From Eubacterium sp. (GTDB taxonomy: Bacteria; Bacillota; Clostridia; Lachnospirales; Lachnospiraceae), in assembly GCA_024683035.1 (NCBI GenBank), contig JAIKYQ010000185.1, positions 1 through 32,251 on the forward strand: DNA of 32,251 nucleotides. Reading direction: 5' to 3'. Of the stretch, positions 8,169 to 17,231 are shown piece by piece (position 1 is the stretch's first letter; the number at the start of each line of letters is the position of its first letter). Made by a program: the position numbers and the translations under genes. The notes beneath the pieces were generated by a model. The model was not told the origin of the DNA, searched no databases, and saw nothing but the letters and a program-made list of their open reading frames with translations.

Positions 8169-10193
8169 TCAGCAGATCCCCGACCCGGACGGCATATCCT
8201 TCTCCGGCGTCATCAGGCATACATTGCCTTCCGCATCCTCTGCCGAGAGCAGCATGCCTTCCGACATCAGTCCGGCCAGCTTTGCCGGTTTCAGATTCAG
8301 CAGGACCATGACTTTTTTCCCGATCACTTCTTCTGGCTTATACCATTTTTTGATCCCGGAAACGATCTGCCTGGTCTGATCGCCGATCTTTATCTGGAAG
8401 CAAAGCAGCTTTTTGGACTTCGGCACCTCTTCGCAGGCCATCACTTCCCCGACGGCAAACTGGCATCTGGCAAAATCATCGTAATTGATCTCCTCTTTCA
8501 TTTCGATATGGATCTCTTCTGCCGGCTCCGCTTCGGTGCCTTCTGTGCTGCCGGCAGCCTCGTCTGCAGCCTTTGTTTCCGCGGCGGCTTCCGTACCTGC
8601 GGCAGCTGCCTGGGCAGCCTGCAGCGCTTCGACCTTTGCCATAACCTCTTTCAGATCCATACGGGCAAACAGGATCTCCGACTTATCCGTCACATGACTG
8701 CCGGACGGATACAGCCCGAACTGATCCAGCTGTTCGTATTCCCGCTTTCCTGTCTGCAGCTGTGCCAGGATCTTGCCGGTTGTTTCCGGCATGAACGGCT
8801 CCAGAAGGGATGCCCCGATCGTGATGCCTTCCACCAGGTTGTACAGTACGGTTGCCAGACGGTCTTTTTTCTCCGGATCCTTTGCCAGTACCCACGGCTC
8901 CGTTTCATCGATGTATTTGTTGCAGCGTTTGAAAATGGTAAAGATCTCCGTGATCGCATCCGCGACGCGCAGCTGCTCCATCTTCTTTTCAACTGCCGGA
9001 CCGGCGGCTGTGACTACCGCCTTCAGATCATCGTCCACGGCCTCTTTTACGCCTTTATCACAGACCTCGCCGCCAAAGTATTTATTGCTCATCGCAATCG
9101 TCCGGTTGACCAGATTCCCCATGGTGTTGGCCAGATCGGAATTCATACGCTCCACCATCAGCTCCCAGCTGATGACGCCGTCGTTTTCAAACGGCATTTC
9201 GTGCAGCACGAAATACCGTACGGCATCCACCCCGAACAGCTCCACCAGATCGTCGGCGTAAATGACATTGCCGCGGGACTTGCTCATCTTGCCGTCCGCC
9301 TGCAGCAGCCACGGATGCCCGAAGATCTGCTTCGGGAGCGGCTCGCCCAGACTCATCAGGAAGATCGGCCAGTAGATCGTGTGGAACCGGATGATATCTT
9401 TGCCGATCAGATGCAGATCCGCCGGCCAGAACTTTTTATACTGCTCCGAACTCTCTCCGCCGCAATTGTATCCGATGCCAGTGATATAATTGGACAGCGC
9501 ATCCAGCCAGACATAGACGACGTGTCCCTCATCAAAGTCGACCGGGATGCCCCATTTGAACGAAGAACGGGATACGCACAGATCCTGCAGGCCCGGCAGC
9601 AGGAAGTTGTTCATCATCTCGTTTTTCCGGGAAACCGGCTGGATGAATTCCGGATGCGTGTTGATGTGCTCGATCAGCCTGTCAGCATATTTGCTCATTT
9701 TGAAGAAATACGCCTCCTCAGACGCTTTTACGACCGGGCGGCCGCATTCCGGACACTTGCCGTCCACCAGCTGCGACTCCGTCCAGAAGCTCTCGTCCGG
9801 CGTGCAGTACCAGCCTTCATAAGAGCTCTTGTAAATGTCGCCCTGCTCATACATTTTGCGGAACATTTTCTGGATCTGCAGCTCGTGATCTTCATCCGTT
9901 GTACGGATGAATTTATCGTAGGATGTATTCATCAGATCCCAGATCCGTCTGATCTCGCCGGCCACGGTATCTACATACTCCTTGGGCGTGACTCCGGCCT
10001 CGAGGGCTTTATTTTCGATCTTCTGGCCGTGCTCATCCGTCCCTGTCTGGAAAAACACATCGTACCCCTGCATCCTGCGGAATCGAGCAATGCTGTCAGC
10101 CAGCACGATCTCATAGGTGTTGCCGATATGGGGTTTTCCGGACGCATACGCAATAGCTGTTGTCAGGTAATAAGGGTCATTTCTTTTCTGCAT
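8169..10193 (-). CDS. metG: Methionyl-tRNA synthetase
   Basis: This 674-residue class I synthetase charges tRNA-Met. The HIGN motif is at residues 22-25 and KMSKS at 302-306. A connective-peptide knuckle has Cys130, Cys147 and Cys150, with aspartate 133 where a fourth cysteine could sit. The helical anticodon-binding domain follows. An alanine/glutamate-rich linker (about residues 515-565) leads to a C-terminal EMAP-II/Trbp111-like OB fold (about 570-674) that binds tRNA and promotes dimerisation. The start has GAGGAG a few bases upstream and lies about 85 bases from a predicted transcription start. The leader is too short for a T-box, and no T-box sequence is visible. Confidence 0.96.
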   Translation of the reverse strand: MQKRNDPYYLTTAIAYASGKPHIGNTYEIVLADSIARFRRMQGYDVFFQTGTDEHGQKIENKALEAGVTPKEYVDTVAGEIRRIWDLMNTSYDKFIRTTDEDHELQIQKMFRKMYEQGDIYKSSYEGWYCTPDESFWTESQLVDGKCPECGRPVVKASEEAYFFKMSKYADRLIEHINTHPEFIQPVSRKNEMMNNFLLPGLQDLCVSRSSFKWGIPVDFDEGHVVYVWLDALSNYITGIGYNCGGESSEQYKKFWPADLHLIGKDIIRFHTIYWPIFLMSLGEPLPKQIFGHPWLLQADGKMSKSRGNVIYADDLVELFGVDAVRYFVLHEMPFENDGVISWELMVERMNSDLANTMGNLVNRTIAMSNKYFGGEVCDKGVKEAVDDDLKAVVTAAGPAVEKKMEQLRVADAITEIFTIFKRCNKYIDETEPWVLAKDPEKKDRLATVLYNLVEGITIGASLLEPFMPETTGKILAQLQTGKREYEQLDQFGLYPSGSHVTDKSEILFARMDLKEVMAKVEALQAAQAAAAGTEAAAETKAADEAAGSTEGTEAEPAEEIHIEMKEEINYDDFARCQFAVGEVMACEEVPKSKKLLCFQIKIGDQTRQIVSGIKKWYKPEEVIGKKVMVLLNLKPAKLAGLMSEGMLLSAEDAEGNVCLMTPEKDMPSGSGIC

Positions 10194-10284
10194 GAGCTTC
10201 TCCTCAGATTCTGTTTTTTATTCTCTTTCCGCTTCTGTCTTCCTGCATCCGATCGCATAAAAGAACAGACGGACATTTATAATC

Positions 10285-10313
10285 AGTATACGGCACAAGG
10301 TCGTTTCGGTCAA
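10285..10313 (-). promoter_or_regulatory. Sigma-A promoter for metG-tatD-glgB
   Basis: On the minus strand, TTGACC (10308-10313) and TATACT (10285-10290) are separated by exactly 17 bases. Predicted initiation is near 10278, giving a leader of about 85 bases. It diverges from the thrH promoter 40 bases away. Confidence 0.72.
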
Positions 10314-10352
10314 ATAAACAAAACACAAACTGGGCTAAAAGCAACGCAGAAT

Positions 10353-10381
10353 TTGCGCAGGGAAAAAAAGGGTGTTATGAT
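10353..10381 (+). promoter_or_regulatory. Probable sigma-A promoter for thrH
   Basis: TTGCGC (10353-10358) and TATGAT (10376-10381) are separated by 17 bases on the plus strand, upstream of an AAGGCAGGG ribosome binding site for thrH. The -35 box matches four of six consensus positions and the -10 box five of six. Confidence 0.55.
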
Positions 10382-10439
10382 GATACTGCGCAGCTTGATC
10401 CGTCATGGCTGCAGCTTATTGTAAGGCAGGGAACACAAC

Positions 10440-11045
10440 ATGGATATGAACATTGTCTGTCTGGATCTGGAAGGTATTCTGGTTCCGGAAATCTGGATCG
10501 CTTTCGCGGATACCGTCGGCATTCCCGCACTGAGACGCACGACACGTGACGAACCGGACTACGATAAACTGATGAAATACCGGATCGATATTCTGCGGGA
10601 GCACCGGCTCGGTCTTTTTGAAATACAGGATACGATCGCAAAGATCGATCCCTTCCCCGGCGCCCGGGAATTTCTGGAGGCACTGAAAGAAGAAACACAG
10701 GTCATCATCCTGAGCGATACCTTCACGCAGTTTGCCCATCCCCTGATGAAAAAACTGGGATTCCCCACACTGTTCTGCAACACCCTGGAAGCAGACGAAA
10801 AAGGGGTGATCACCGGTTTCCGCATGCGGGTACAAAACTCTAAGTACACGACCGTAAAAGCGCTGCAGTCCATCGGCTTCCAGACTATTGCCGTCGGCGA
10901 CAGCCACAACGATCTGGCTATGATCGAGGCAGGCAAGGCAGGGTTCCTTTTCCGGTCGACCGATCAGATCAAGGCAGCACATCCCGAACTGCCGGCTTAT
11001 GAGGAATTTGACGATCTGCTGGAGGCCATCCGGAACGCACTGTAA
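10440..11045 (+). CDS. thrH: Phosphoserine phosphatase/homoserine phosphotransferase (ThrH)
   Basis: This 201-residue HAD-superfamily enzyme removes phosphate from phosphoserine and can pass it to homoserine, forming O-phosphohomoserine for threonine synthesis. HAD motif I is CLDLEG with Asp9 as nucleophile and Glu11 as the second acid. The following EIWIAFAD and TTRDEPDYD segments are specific to ThrH. Motif II is ILSDTF, a lysine follows in NSKYTTVKAL, and motif IV is GDSHND. The overall sequence reads like the Pseudomonas ThrH and not like a SerB. The start at 10440 has AAGGCAGGG upstream; the ATG at 10446 is an alternative. The gene converges on hom, which makes its acceptor homoserine. 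Confidence 0.88.
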   Translation: MDMNIVCLDLEGILVPEIWIAFADTVGIPALRRTTRDEPDYDKLMKYRIDILREHRLGLFEIQDTIAKIDPFPGAREFLEALKEETQVIILSDTFTQFAHPLMKKLGFPTLFCNTLEADEKGVITGFRMRVQNSKYTTVKALQSIGFQTIAVGDSHNDLAMIEAGKAGFLFRSTDQIKAAHPELPAYEEFDDLLEAIRNAL

Positions 11046-11050
11046 ATCAT

Positions 11051-11110
11051 GGAGATAAACGGAGAAGGTACCTGAAGCATCTGCTTCGGGTACCTTCTCC
11101 GTTTATCTCC
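11051..11110. terminator. 60-bp perfect hairpin between convergent thrH and hom
   Basis: Arms 11051-11072 and 11089-11110 are perfectly complementary over 22 bases. The inner 16 bases add one G-T pair and a GAAGCA/TGCTTC stem (11074-11079 with 11082-11087). The whole element folds into a stem of about 29 pairs with almost no loop. It lies between the two stop codons and so probably acts as a terminator or transcript-end stabiliser in both directions, but no T-tract follows on either strand. Confidence 0.6.
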
Positions 11111-11122
11111 TGCCGTCTTACT

Positions 11123-12340
11123 TCACCACATCACACGGATCCGGTTCTTTGCGCCGGCAAGATCTTTGTATTTTCCGGCAAATACTGCTTCCTGCACTAT
11201 CCCGGTCAGGAAAGCACATTCCCCCGTGACACCGGGTGCTGTCACAGGCTCCGCTTCGCCAAATAACGCCCGGATCTCCGGCAGCCGCTCTTCCGGTTGT
11301 CCGGATACGCGTACCAGGAAACGGCTCTCTGCTTCTCCGGCCGGCATCAGTTCCAGCTGATCGGCAAGCCAGCCTCCCCGGATATGCTCTGCCGGATGCA
11401 TGGCACAGGCAACCACATCGGCTGCTACCGCGCTGGCGGTCGGCAGACTGCCGGCCCCGTTTCCGTACAGCATGGCGTCTCCCAGCATGTTGCCATGGAC
11501 AAACACGGCATTGAAGACATCGTTGACCGCATACAGCGGACTGTCCGGACGGATCATGACCGGACAGACCCGGGCCGTACAGCCTTTGTCTGTCAGACAG
11601 CTGGACGCCAGAAGTTTGATTCGAGCCCCGAGCGCCTTCGCATATTTAATATCGACAGCCGATATCCCGGCAATCCCTTCCGTGGACACGTCCCGGTAAT
11701 CCACATATTTCCCGTACGCCACTGAAGACAGGATCGCAATCTTACGGCAGGCATCGTGCCCTTCCACATCCGCTTCCGGATTCCGCTCGGCATAGCCTTT
11801 GTCCTGTGCCTCTTTCAGCGCATCGGAAAACTCCGATCCTTCTTCTGTCATCTTGCTGAGAATGTAGTTGGTTGTCCCGTTCAGGATACCGGTCACTTCC
11901 TCGATCCTGTCCGCTGTCAGCGCCTCATTCAGGACACGAATGATGGGGATCCCGCCGCCGCAGCTGGCTTCAAACAGGTAATTGACCTGCTTTTCTTCCG
12001 CTATCTGCAGCAGCTCCGTGCCATGCTGCGCCACCAGTTCTTTATTGGATGTACAGACATTTTTCCCGGCCAGAAGCGCCTGTTTTGTAAACGTATACGC
12101 CGGATCCACACCGCCCATGGTCTCCACAACGATACGCACATCCGGATCCTGCAGAATGACATCAAAATCATGTACCAGTATGGATTCCACCGGATCTCCC
12201 GGGAAATCCCGCAGATCCAGTACATACGATACTTCGATTTCTGTTCCTGCTTTTTTGGTGATCTGGTTTTTATTGGTACGTAAAACCTCAACTACGCCGG
12301 AACCGACCGTTCCGTAGCCGAGTATTGCTGCTTTGATCAC
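11123..12340 (-). CDS. hom: Homoserine dehydrogenase
   Basis: This 405-residue enzyme reduces aspartate semialdehyde to homoserine with NAD(P)H, the branch point for methionine and threonine. The Rossmann loop GYGTVGSG is at residues 8-15. The catalytic domain has GILNGTTNYIL and the family signature around KGYAERNPEADVEGHDACRK. A short ACT-like regulatory domain (about residues 335-395) suggests threonine feedback. The start is the GTG at 12340, with GGAGGA six bases upstream. An in-frame ATG at 12403 would lie inside prfB and add an unrelated N-terminus. It follows prfB by 20 bases and faces thrH. Confidence 0.93.
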   Translation of the reverse strand: MIKAAILGYGTVGSGVVEVLRTNKNQITKKAGTEIEVSYVLDLRDFPGDPVESILVHDFDVILQDPDVRIVVETMGGVDPAYTFTKQALLAGKNVCTSNKELVAQHGTELLQIAEEKQVNYLFEASCGGGIPIIRVLNEALTADRIEEVTGILNGTTNYILSKMTEEGSEFSDALKEAQDKGYAERNPEADVEGHDACRKIAILSSVAYGKYVDYRDVSTEGIAGISAVDIKYAKALGARIKLLASSCLTDKGCTARVCPVMIRPDSPLYAVNDVFNAVFVHGNMLGDAMLYGNGAGSLPTASAVAADVVACAMHPAEHIRGGWLADQLELMPAGEAESRFLVRVSGQPEERLPEIRALFGEAEPVTAPGVTGECAFLTGIVQEAVFAGKYKDLAGAKNRIRVMW

Positions 12341-12360
12341 GCTGTTCCTCCGTGCTTCTG

Positions 12361-13495
12361 TCAGATCTGCTGATGTCCTTCTTTCTTCTGGAGAGCCCGC
12401 CATTTCAGGTAGGCATTGATAAACGGATCCAGGTCTCCGTCCAGCACCCTGTCGGCCTGCCCGCGTTCCTCGTCGGTACGCAGGTCCTTGACCAGCGTAT
12501 ACGGCTGCAGGACATACGAACGGATCTGGTGCCCCCAGGCGATATCTGTCTTTTCTCCGCGGATTCCTGCCTCTTTTTCCGCCTGTTTCTCTCTCTCCAG
12601 CTCATACAGCTGCATCCGCAGAACCTGCATGGCCTTATCCTTGTTCTGGAATTGAGAGCGTTCATTCTGACAGGTCACCACAATGCCTGTCGGGATATGC
12701 GTAATCCGGATGGCCGAGGAGGTCTTGTTGATGTGCTGGCCGCCGGCGCCGCTGGAACGATAGGTATCGATCCGGATATCTTCATCCCGGATCTCGATAT
12801 CGATCTCCTGATCGATGACCGGCATCACATCACACTGGCAGAACGACGTCTGCCGTTTGGCCTGTGCATTGAACGGACTGATCCGTACCAGCCGGTGGGT
12901 TCCCTTTTCGGATTTCAGATATCCGTACGCATTCTCCCCGTTGACCTGGAACATGACTGATTTGATTCCGGCCTCGTCGCCTTCCTGATAATCCAGTACT
13001 TCGACTTTGTAGCCTTTGCGTTCCGCCCAGCGTGTGTACATACGGTACAGCATGCCGCACCAGTCCATGGCTTCGGTCCCGCCGGCACCGGACTGCAGCC
13101 GGAGGATAGCGTCACAGTCATCGAACTCTTCGGAGAGCAGCGTTTTCATCCGGATCGATTCAAGATCATTCTTGAATTCCTCCAGCATCTCCCGGACCTC
13201 CGGCACGACGGACTCGTCATCCTCTTCCTCGCCCATCTCGATCATCGTTTCGATGTCTTCCTTGGCGGAAACCAGCTTTTTATACGTATCCCGGTCTTCC
13301 TTGAGACTGCCCAGTTCCTTAACCTGCTTCTGCGCTTCTTCCGGTCTGTCCCAGAAATCCGGTTCCTCCATTTTTCGTTCTAATTCTTCGATCCTCTGCT
13401 CTTTATTGGCGAGGTCAAAGTGAATCCCTCACTTCCACAAGCGGCTGATCGTATGTGCGGATTTCATTTTTCATGTTCTGCAGTTCCACAACCAT
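12361..13495 (-). CDS. prfB: Peptide chain release factor 2, with programmed +1 frameshift
   Basis: RF2 recognises UGA and UAA and releases the peptide. Translation starts at the ATG at 13495, with AAGGTGA upstream, and reads 26 codons to an in-frame TGA at 13415-13417. A +1 slip on CTT-TGA-C continues as Asp-Leu-Ala-Asn-Lys and joins the main frame, giving about 377 residues. In the main frame, RISPF holds the SPF tripeptide that selects UGA, and GAGGQHINKT holds the catalytic GGQ. A start at 13371, the first ATG of the main frame, would lose the N-terminal helix. It lies downstream of secA, as in many Firmicutes, but 437 bases separate them here. hom follows closely. Confidence 0.92.
13414..13429 (-). 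promoter_or_regulatory. Programmed +1 frameshift site of prfB
   Basis: On the minus strand the message reads AGGGATTCACTTTGAC. An AGG Shine-Dalgarno-like triplet (13427-13429) lies six bases before the CTT slip codon (13418-13420), which is followed by TGA then C. AGG sits at the same distance as in the classical Escherichia coli site. When RF2 is scarce the ribosome pauses at TGA and slips +1, so RF2 regulates its own synthesis. Confidence 0.9.
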
Positions 13496-13932
13496 CTTGC
13501 TCACCTTCTTTCTTAGTGAAATTTTATTTGATAAGCCTCCGGCAAGTGACGGCTGTTCCGCAGGCTTGCCTGCAGGAACATACCGGAATTTGCCGGGACA
13601 ACAGATATGAGCATGCAGGGCTGCGGCCCGGAATGCGAATATCTGCAGTACCGCGGAAGCTGCTTTGCAGCGAAGCGGTACGAGGCTTATTCATTTTATT
13701 CATGATCCATTCATATCACAGCAGTGCCGTGGCAGCTCGTTTTGTGAGTGAACATTCTGCCAGGAACGCAGCTGAGATCTACTGCTTACGAAGACTTGCT
13801 TCCGAAGTAAGAGAAAATCGTTCGTCGAATGCTTCGGAAGCTTAGCCGGAGTCAGCAGTCAGCTCAGCAAAGTGGGGCAGGTTCACGACAAAACCTGCTG
13901 CGGCGGCGCTGCGTCCGTCAACGATTCCTGTA
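13496..13932. other. Structured non-coding spacer between secA and prfB
   Basis: These 437 bases hold no convincing gene. They contain at least three strong inverted repeats. Hairpin 1 (13539-13596) has CCGGCAA/TTGCCGG around GTTCC-CAGGC/GCCTG-GGAAC. Hairpin 2 (13648-13681) has GTACCGC/GCGGTAC around GCTGC/GCAGC. Hairpin 3 (13772-13867) has CTGAG-ACTGCT closing on AGCAGT-CTCAG, with a CTTAC/GTAAG hairpin inside. An additional GCAGGTT/AACCTGC pair lies near 13877-13899. No proper terminator or promoter stands out. The strand is unknown. It could be a dispersed intergenic repeat, a processed operon spacer or a non-coding RNA. Confidence 0.55.
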
Positions 13933-16536
13933 TCAGGCCGGCTTCCGCCCGCAGCACTGCTTGTATTTCAGTCCGCTGCCGCAGGGGCAGGGATCATTCG
14001 GATAGATCTTTTTATCCTTGCGCTGTTTCGTCTTCTTCGTGCCGCCGTCATCCCGGTTGGTGCCGGTGACCTGCGCCACCTGTTCCCGTTCGACCGGCTC
14101 CTGGATCCGGACATGATACATCAGCCGGATGGTATCCTGCTGGATGCCGCCCGTCATCTCATTGAACATGTCGTACGCGATCATCTTGTATTCGATCTTC
14201 GGATCACGCTGTCCGTATGCCTGCAGGCCGATCCCCTGACGCAGCTGCTCCATATCGTCGATATGGTTCATCCATTTTTCGTCGATCACCTTCAGCAGGA
14301 CCACCCGCTCCAGTTCGCGGATCTTTTCTTCAGACGGGAACTGCGCCTCTTTTTCTTCATAGAGTTTGACGGCTTCTTCTTTGATCTTCTGTTTCAGCTC
14401 TGCCTGATTGCCGCCGGCAATATCGGCCTGTGTGACCGGTTTGATCGGGATGATCGGGATCAGCAGACGATTCAGCTCGTTCACATCCCATTCATTACTG
14501 TCATTTTCCCCAAAACAGGTTTCCACGGTGCTGTCCACCGTATCATAGATCATCTTCATGATGGACTCGCGCATATTTACGCCGTCCAGCACCTCCCGGC
14601 GTTCTTTATAGATGATCTCCCTCTGCTCATTGTTGACACTGTCGTAATCCAGCAGGCTCTTACGGATGCTGTAGTTATTGCTCTCAATCCGTTTCTGCGC
14701 CCGTTCGATCGCCGAAGACAGCATCTTATGCTCGATCTGCTCATTCTCTTCCACGCCCAGAGACGTGAATATGTTCATCAGCTTCTCGGATCCGAACAGC
14801 CGCATCAGATCGTCTTCCAGAGAGATATAGAAGCGGGATTCGCCCGGGTCTCCCTGACGGCCGGAACGGCCGCGCAGCTGGTTGTCGATACGGCGGGATT
14901 CATGCCGCTCTGTGCCGATGATCTTCAGACCGCCGGCAGCGCGTGCCTCGTCGTCCAGCTTGATATCGGTACCACGGCCGGCCATGTTGGTGGCGATCGT
15001 CACGGTCCCCGCCTCACCGGCATGGGAAACGATTTCCGCTTCCACGTCATGGAATTTGGCATTCAGCACCTGATGCGGGATCCCTTCCCGTTTCAGCATG
15101 CGGGAAAGCAGCTCGGAAGTCTCGATCGTGATCGTACCGACCAGGACCGGCTGTCTCTTTTCATGTGAAGCCTTGATCTCTTCGACAACCGCATGGAATT
15201 TCTCTTTTTTCGTCATATAGACGGCATCTTCATGATCCACACGGATCACCGGCACATTGGTCGGGATCTCGATGACGTCCATTCCGTAGATGTCCCGGAA
15301 TTCCTGTTCTTCCGTCAGAGCCGTACCGGTCATGCCGGCCTTTTTCTCATACTTGTTGAAGAAATTCTGGAACGTGATCGTTGCCAGGGTCTTGCTTTCG
15401 CGTTTGACCTTGACATGCTCTTTGGCCTCGATCGCCTGATGCAGACCGTCGGAATAACGGCGGCCCGGCAGCACACGGCCGGTAAACTCATCTACGATCA
15501 TGACCTGGTCGTCTTTGACGATATAATCCTGATCGCGGAACATCAGATTGTGCGCCCGCAGTGCCAGGATCGTATTATGCTGGATCTCCAGGTTTTCCGG
15601 ATCGGACAGGTTCTCAATGTGGAAGAACTGTTCGACTTTGTGCACGCCCTGCTCTGTCAGCGTAACGATCTTGTCTTTTTCATTGACAATGAAGTCACCG
15701 GTTTCGATGATCTCCTCGCCCATGATAGCCGTCATCTTCGTGACTTCCCCGGACGCCTCACCCTTCTGCAGCTGTCCTGCGAGGATATCACAGGTTTCGT
15801 ACAGTTTGGTGGATTTGCCGCTCTGCCCGGAAATGATCAGCGGTGTGCGTGCTTCATCGATCAGAACCGAGTCCACTTCGTCGATGATGGCAAACGCGAG
15901 GTCACGCTGCACCAGCTGCTCTTTATAGATGACCATGTTGTCACGCAGATAATCGAATCCGTCTTCGTTATTGGTGACATAGGTGATATCACAGGCATAC
16001 TGCTCACGGCGCTCATCGTTTTTCATGGAGTTCAGCACGCAGCCGACCGTCAGCCCCAGAAAACGGTGCACTTTGCCCATCCAGGCCGCATCACGTTCCG
16101 CCAGATAATCGTTGACCGTGATGATATGCACGCCGCGGCCCGTCAAGGCATTCAGATAGGCGGGCATAGTGGAAACCAGTGTTTTACCTTCACCGGTCCG
16201 CATTTCTGCAATACGTCCCTGATGCAGGATAATACCGCCGATGATCTGCACGCGGTACGGTTCCAGCCCTTTTCCCGGCTCCGGATCGATATCCGGTCCC
16301 GGCCCGATCACGCGGCGCGCCGCCTCGCGGACTGTTGCGAACGCCTCCGGCAGAAGATCATCCAGGGTCTCTCCGGCAGCCAGACGCTCTTTGAATTCCT
16401 TCGTCTTTCCCCGCAGTTCCTCGTCGGAAAGAGCCACCATGGTATCCCGGTAGGATATGATTTTATCAACCAGCGGCATAATGCGCTTCAGCTCGCGCTG
16501 GGAATGGGTTCCGAATAGTTTCTCGGTAAATTTCAT
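13933..16536 (-). CDS. secA: Preprotein translocase ATPase SecA
   Basis: This 867-residue motor drives unfolded preproteins through SecYEG. The DEAD-type core shows Walker A in MRTGEGKT, Walker B in [27 protein letters not shown] and [13 protein letters not shown]. The preprotein cross-linking domain lies between the first two. The C-terminus ends in a SEC-C zinc motif ([13 protein letters not shown]), which binds SecB or ribosomes in other bacteria. The length is normal for the family. The start at 16536 has GGAGGA upstream, inside the end of hpf, and the two coding regions are only three bases apart, so expression of hpf and secA is linked. Confidence 0.97.
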   Translation of the reverse strand: MKFTEKLFGTHSQRELKRIMPLVDKIISYRDTMVALSDEELRGKTKEFKERLAAGETLDDLLPEAFATVREAARRVIGPGPDIDPEPGKGLEPYRVQIIGGIILHQGRIAEMRTGEGKTLVSTMPAYLNALTGRGVHIITVNDYLAERDAAWMGKVHRFLGLTVGCVLNSMKNDERREQYACDITYVTNNEDGFDYLRDNMVIYKEQLVQRDLAFAIIDEVDSVLIDEARTPLIISGQSGKSTKLYETCDILAGQLQKGEASGEVTKMTAIMGEEIIETGDFIVNEKDKIVTLTEQGVHKVEQFFHIENLSDPENLEIQHNTILALRAHNLMFRDQDYIVKDDQVMIVDEFTGRVLPGRRYSDGLHQAIEAKEHVKVKRESKTLATITFQNFFNKYEKKAGMTGTALTEEQEFRDIYGMDVIEIPTNVPVIRVDHEDAVYMTKKEKFHAVVEEIKASHEKRQPVLVGTITIETSELLSRMLKREGIPHQVLNAKFHDVEAEIVSHAGEAGTVTIATNMAGRGTDIKLDDEARAAGGLKIIGTERHESRRIDNQLRGRSGRQGDPGESRFYISLEDDLMRLFGSEKLMNIFTSLGVEENEQIEHKMLSSAIERAQKRIESNNYSIRKSLLDYDSVNNEQREIIYKERREVLDGVNMRESIMKMIYDTVDSTVETCFGENDSNEWDVNELNRLLIPIIPIKPVTQADIAGGNQAELKQKIKEEAVKLYEEKEAQFPSEEKIRELERVVLLKVIDEKWMNHIDDMEQLRQGIGLQAYGQRDPKIEYKMIAYDMFNEMTGGIQQDTIRLMYHVRIQEPVEREQVAQVTGTNRDDGGTKKTKQRKDKKIYPNDPCPCGSGLKYKQCCGRKPA

Positions 16537-16539
16537 AGA

Positions 16540-17067
16540 TTATTCCTCCGGTTCGATCAAACCGTATGTGTTTCCTTTTCTCTTGTAAACAACATTCACC
16601 TGATCGGTATCGGCGTTCATAAACACAAAGAAATTATGGCCCAGCAGCTCCATCTGCACACAGGCATCTTCCGGATACATCGGCTTGATGTCAAACCGTT
16701 TGGAACGCACGATGCTGATGTCTTCGCTTTCCATATAGTCATTATCGATATAGGCTTTCTGGAAATTGACGGCACTTTGCTTTTTGTCGATGATCTTGTT
16801 TTTATATTTCCGAAGCTGGCGCTCGATCACTTCCTCAACCAGGTCGATCGATACGTACATGTCATTGCTGACCTGCTCGGAACGGATGATACGGCCTTTG
16901 ACCGGGATCGTGACCTCGATTTTCTGGCGTTCTTTTTCCACGCTGAGCGTTACATGCACGTCTGTATCCGGCGTAAAATACCGGTCCAGTTTACCAAGCT
17001 TCTCCTGTATAGCCTCCCGGAGGCTGGGAGTAATATCCATATTTTTTCCGCTGATTGTAATGTTCAT
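16540..17067 (-). CDS. hpf: Ribosome hibernation promoting factor, long form
   Basis: This 175-residue protein binds the 30S subunit and dimerises ribosomes into inactive 100S particles. The N-terminal S30AE domain (about 1-100) begins MNITISGKNMDITPSLREAI. After a linker, the C-terminal dimerisation domain (about 120-175) contains RSKRFDIKPMYPEDACVQMELLGH and a FFVFMNADT strand, as in long HPF of Firmicutes. The start is the ATG at 17067, with AAAGGAGA upstream; an upstream in-frame ATG at 17085 would place that binding site inside the gene. It is the first gene of hpf-secA and has its own promoter. Confidence 0.94.
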   Translation of the reverse strand: MNITISGKNMDITPSLREAIQEKLGKLDRYFTPDTDVHVTLSVEKERQKIEVTIPVKGRIIRSEQVSNDMYVSIDLVEEVIERQLRKYKNKIIDKKQSAVNFQKAYIDNDYMESEDISIVRSKRFDIKPMYPEDACVQMELLGHNFFVFMNADTDQVNVVYKRKGNTYGLIEPEE

Positions 17068-17099
17068 AAAGTGTCTCCTTTCCATGGTTTAACTAACAA

Positions 17100-17129
17100 A
17101 TTATAGCAAATATCTTTGATGGAAATCAA
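17100..17129 (-). promoter_or_regulatory. Sigma-A promoter for hpf-secA
   Basis: On the minus strand, TTGATT (17124-17129) and a perfect TATAAT (17100-17105) are separated by 18 bases. The -35 region is part of a small inverted repeat, TTGAT-N4-ATCAA (17116-17129), which could be an operator or chance. The leader before the hpf start is about 25-30 bases. Confidence 0.7.
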
Positions 17130-17190
17130 CATGATCCCAAACTTTCCGTTCTGTTATTCCTATTGTACCATGCCGCCTGACTGCCGACAA

Positions 17191-17219
17191 CTTAAAGAGG
17201 ACAGCGTCGCGCTGTCCTC
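17191..17219 (-). terminator. Intrinsic terminator after rsmI
   Basis: A ten-pair stem GAGGACAGCG/CGCTGTCCTC with a three-base loop (17197-17219) lies 13 bases past the rsmI stop. On the minus strand it is followed by TTTAAGTT. It ends the long minus-strand operon and insulates the hpf promoter. Confidence 0.68.
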
Positions 17220-17231
17220 CCGGCATCCTTT

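Noticed and set aside
10194-10284. T-box or SAM riboswitch before metG
   Set aside because: The leader from the predicted start site is only about 85 bases and lacks the T-box sequence, an antiterminator and a terminator hairpin.
13420-13845. 141-codon plus-strand open frame in the secA-prfB spacer
   Set aside because: It starts inside prfB, has no ribosome binding site, and its codons coincide with inverted repeats. It may be an open frame across a dispersed repeat, not a gene.
17068-17196. raiA RNA motif upstream of hpf
   Set aside because: The promoter is only about 30 bases before the gene, leaving no room for the roughly 200-base structured RNA.
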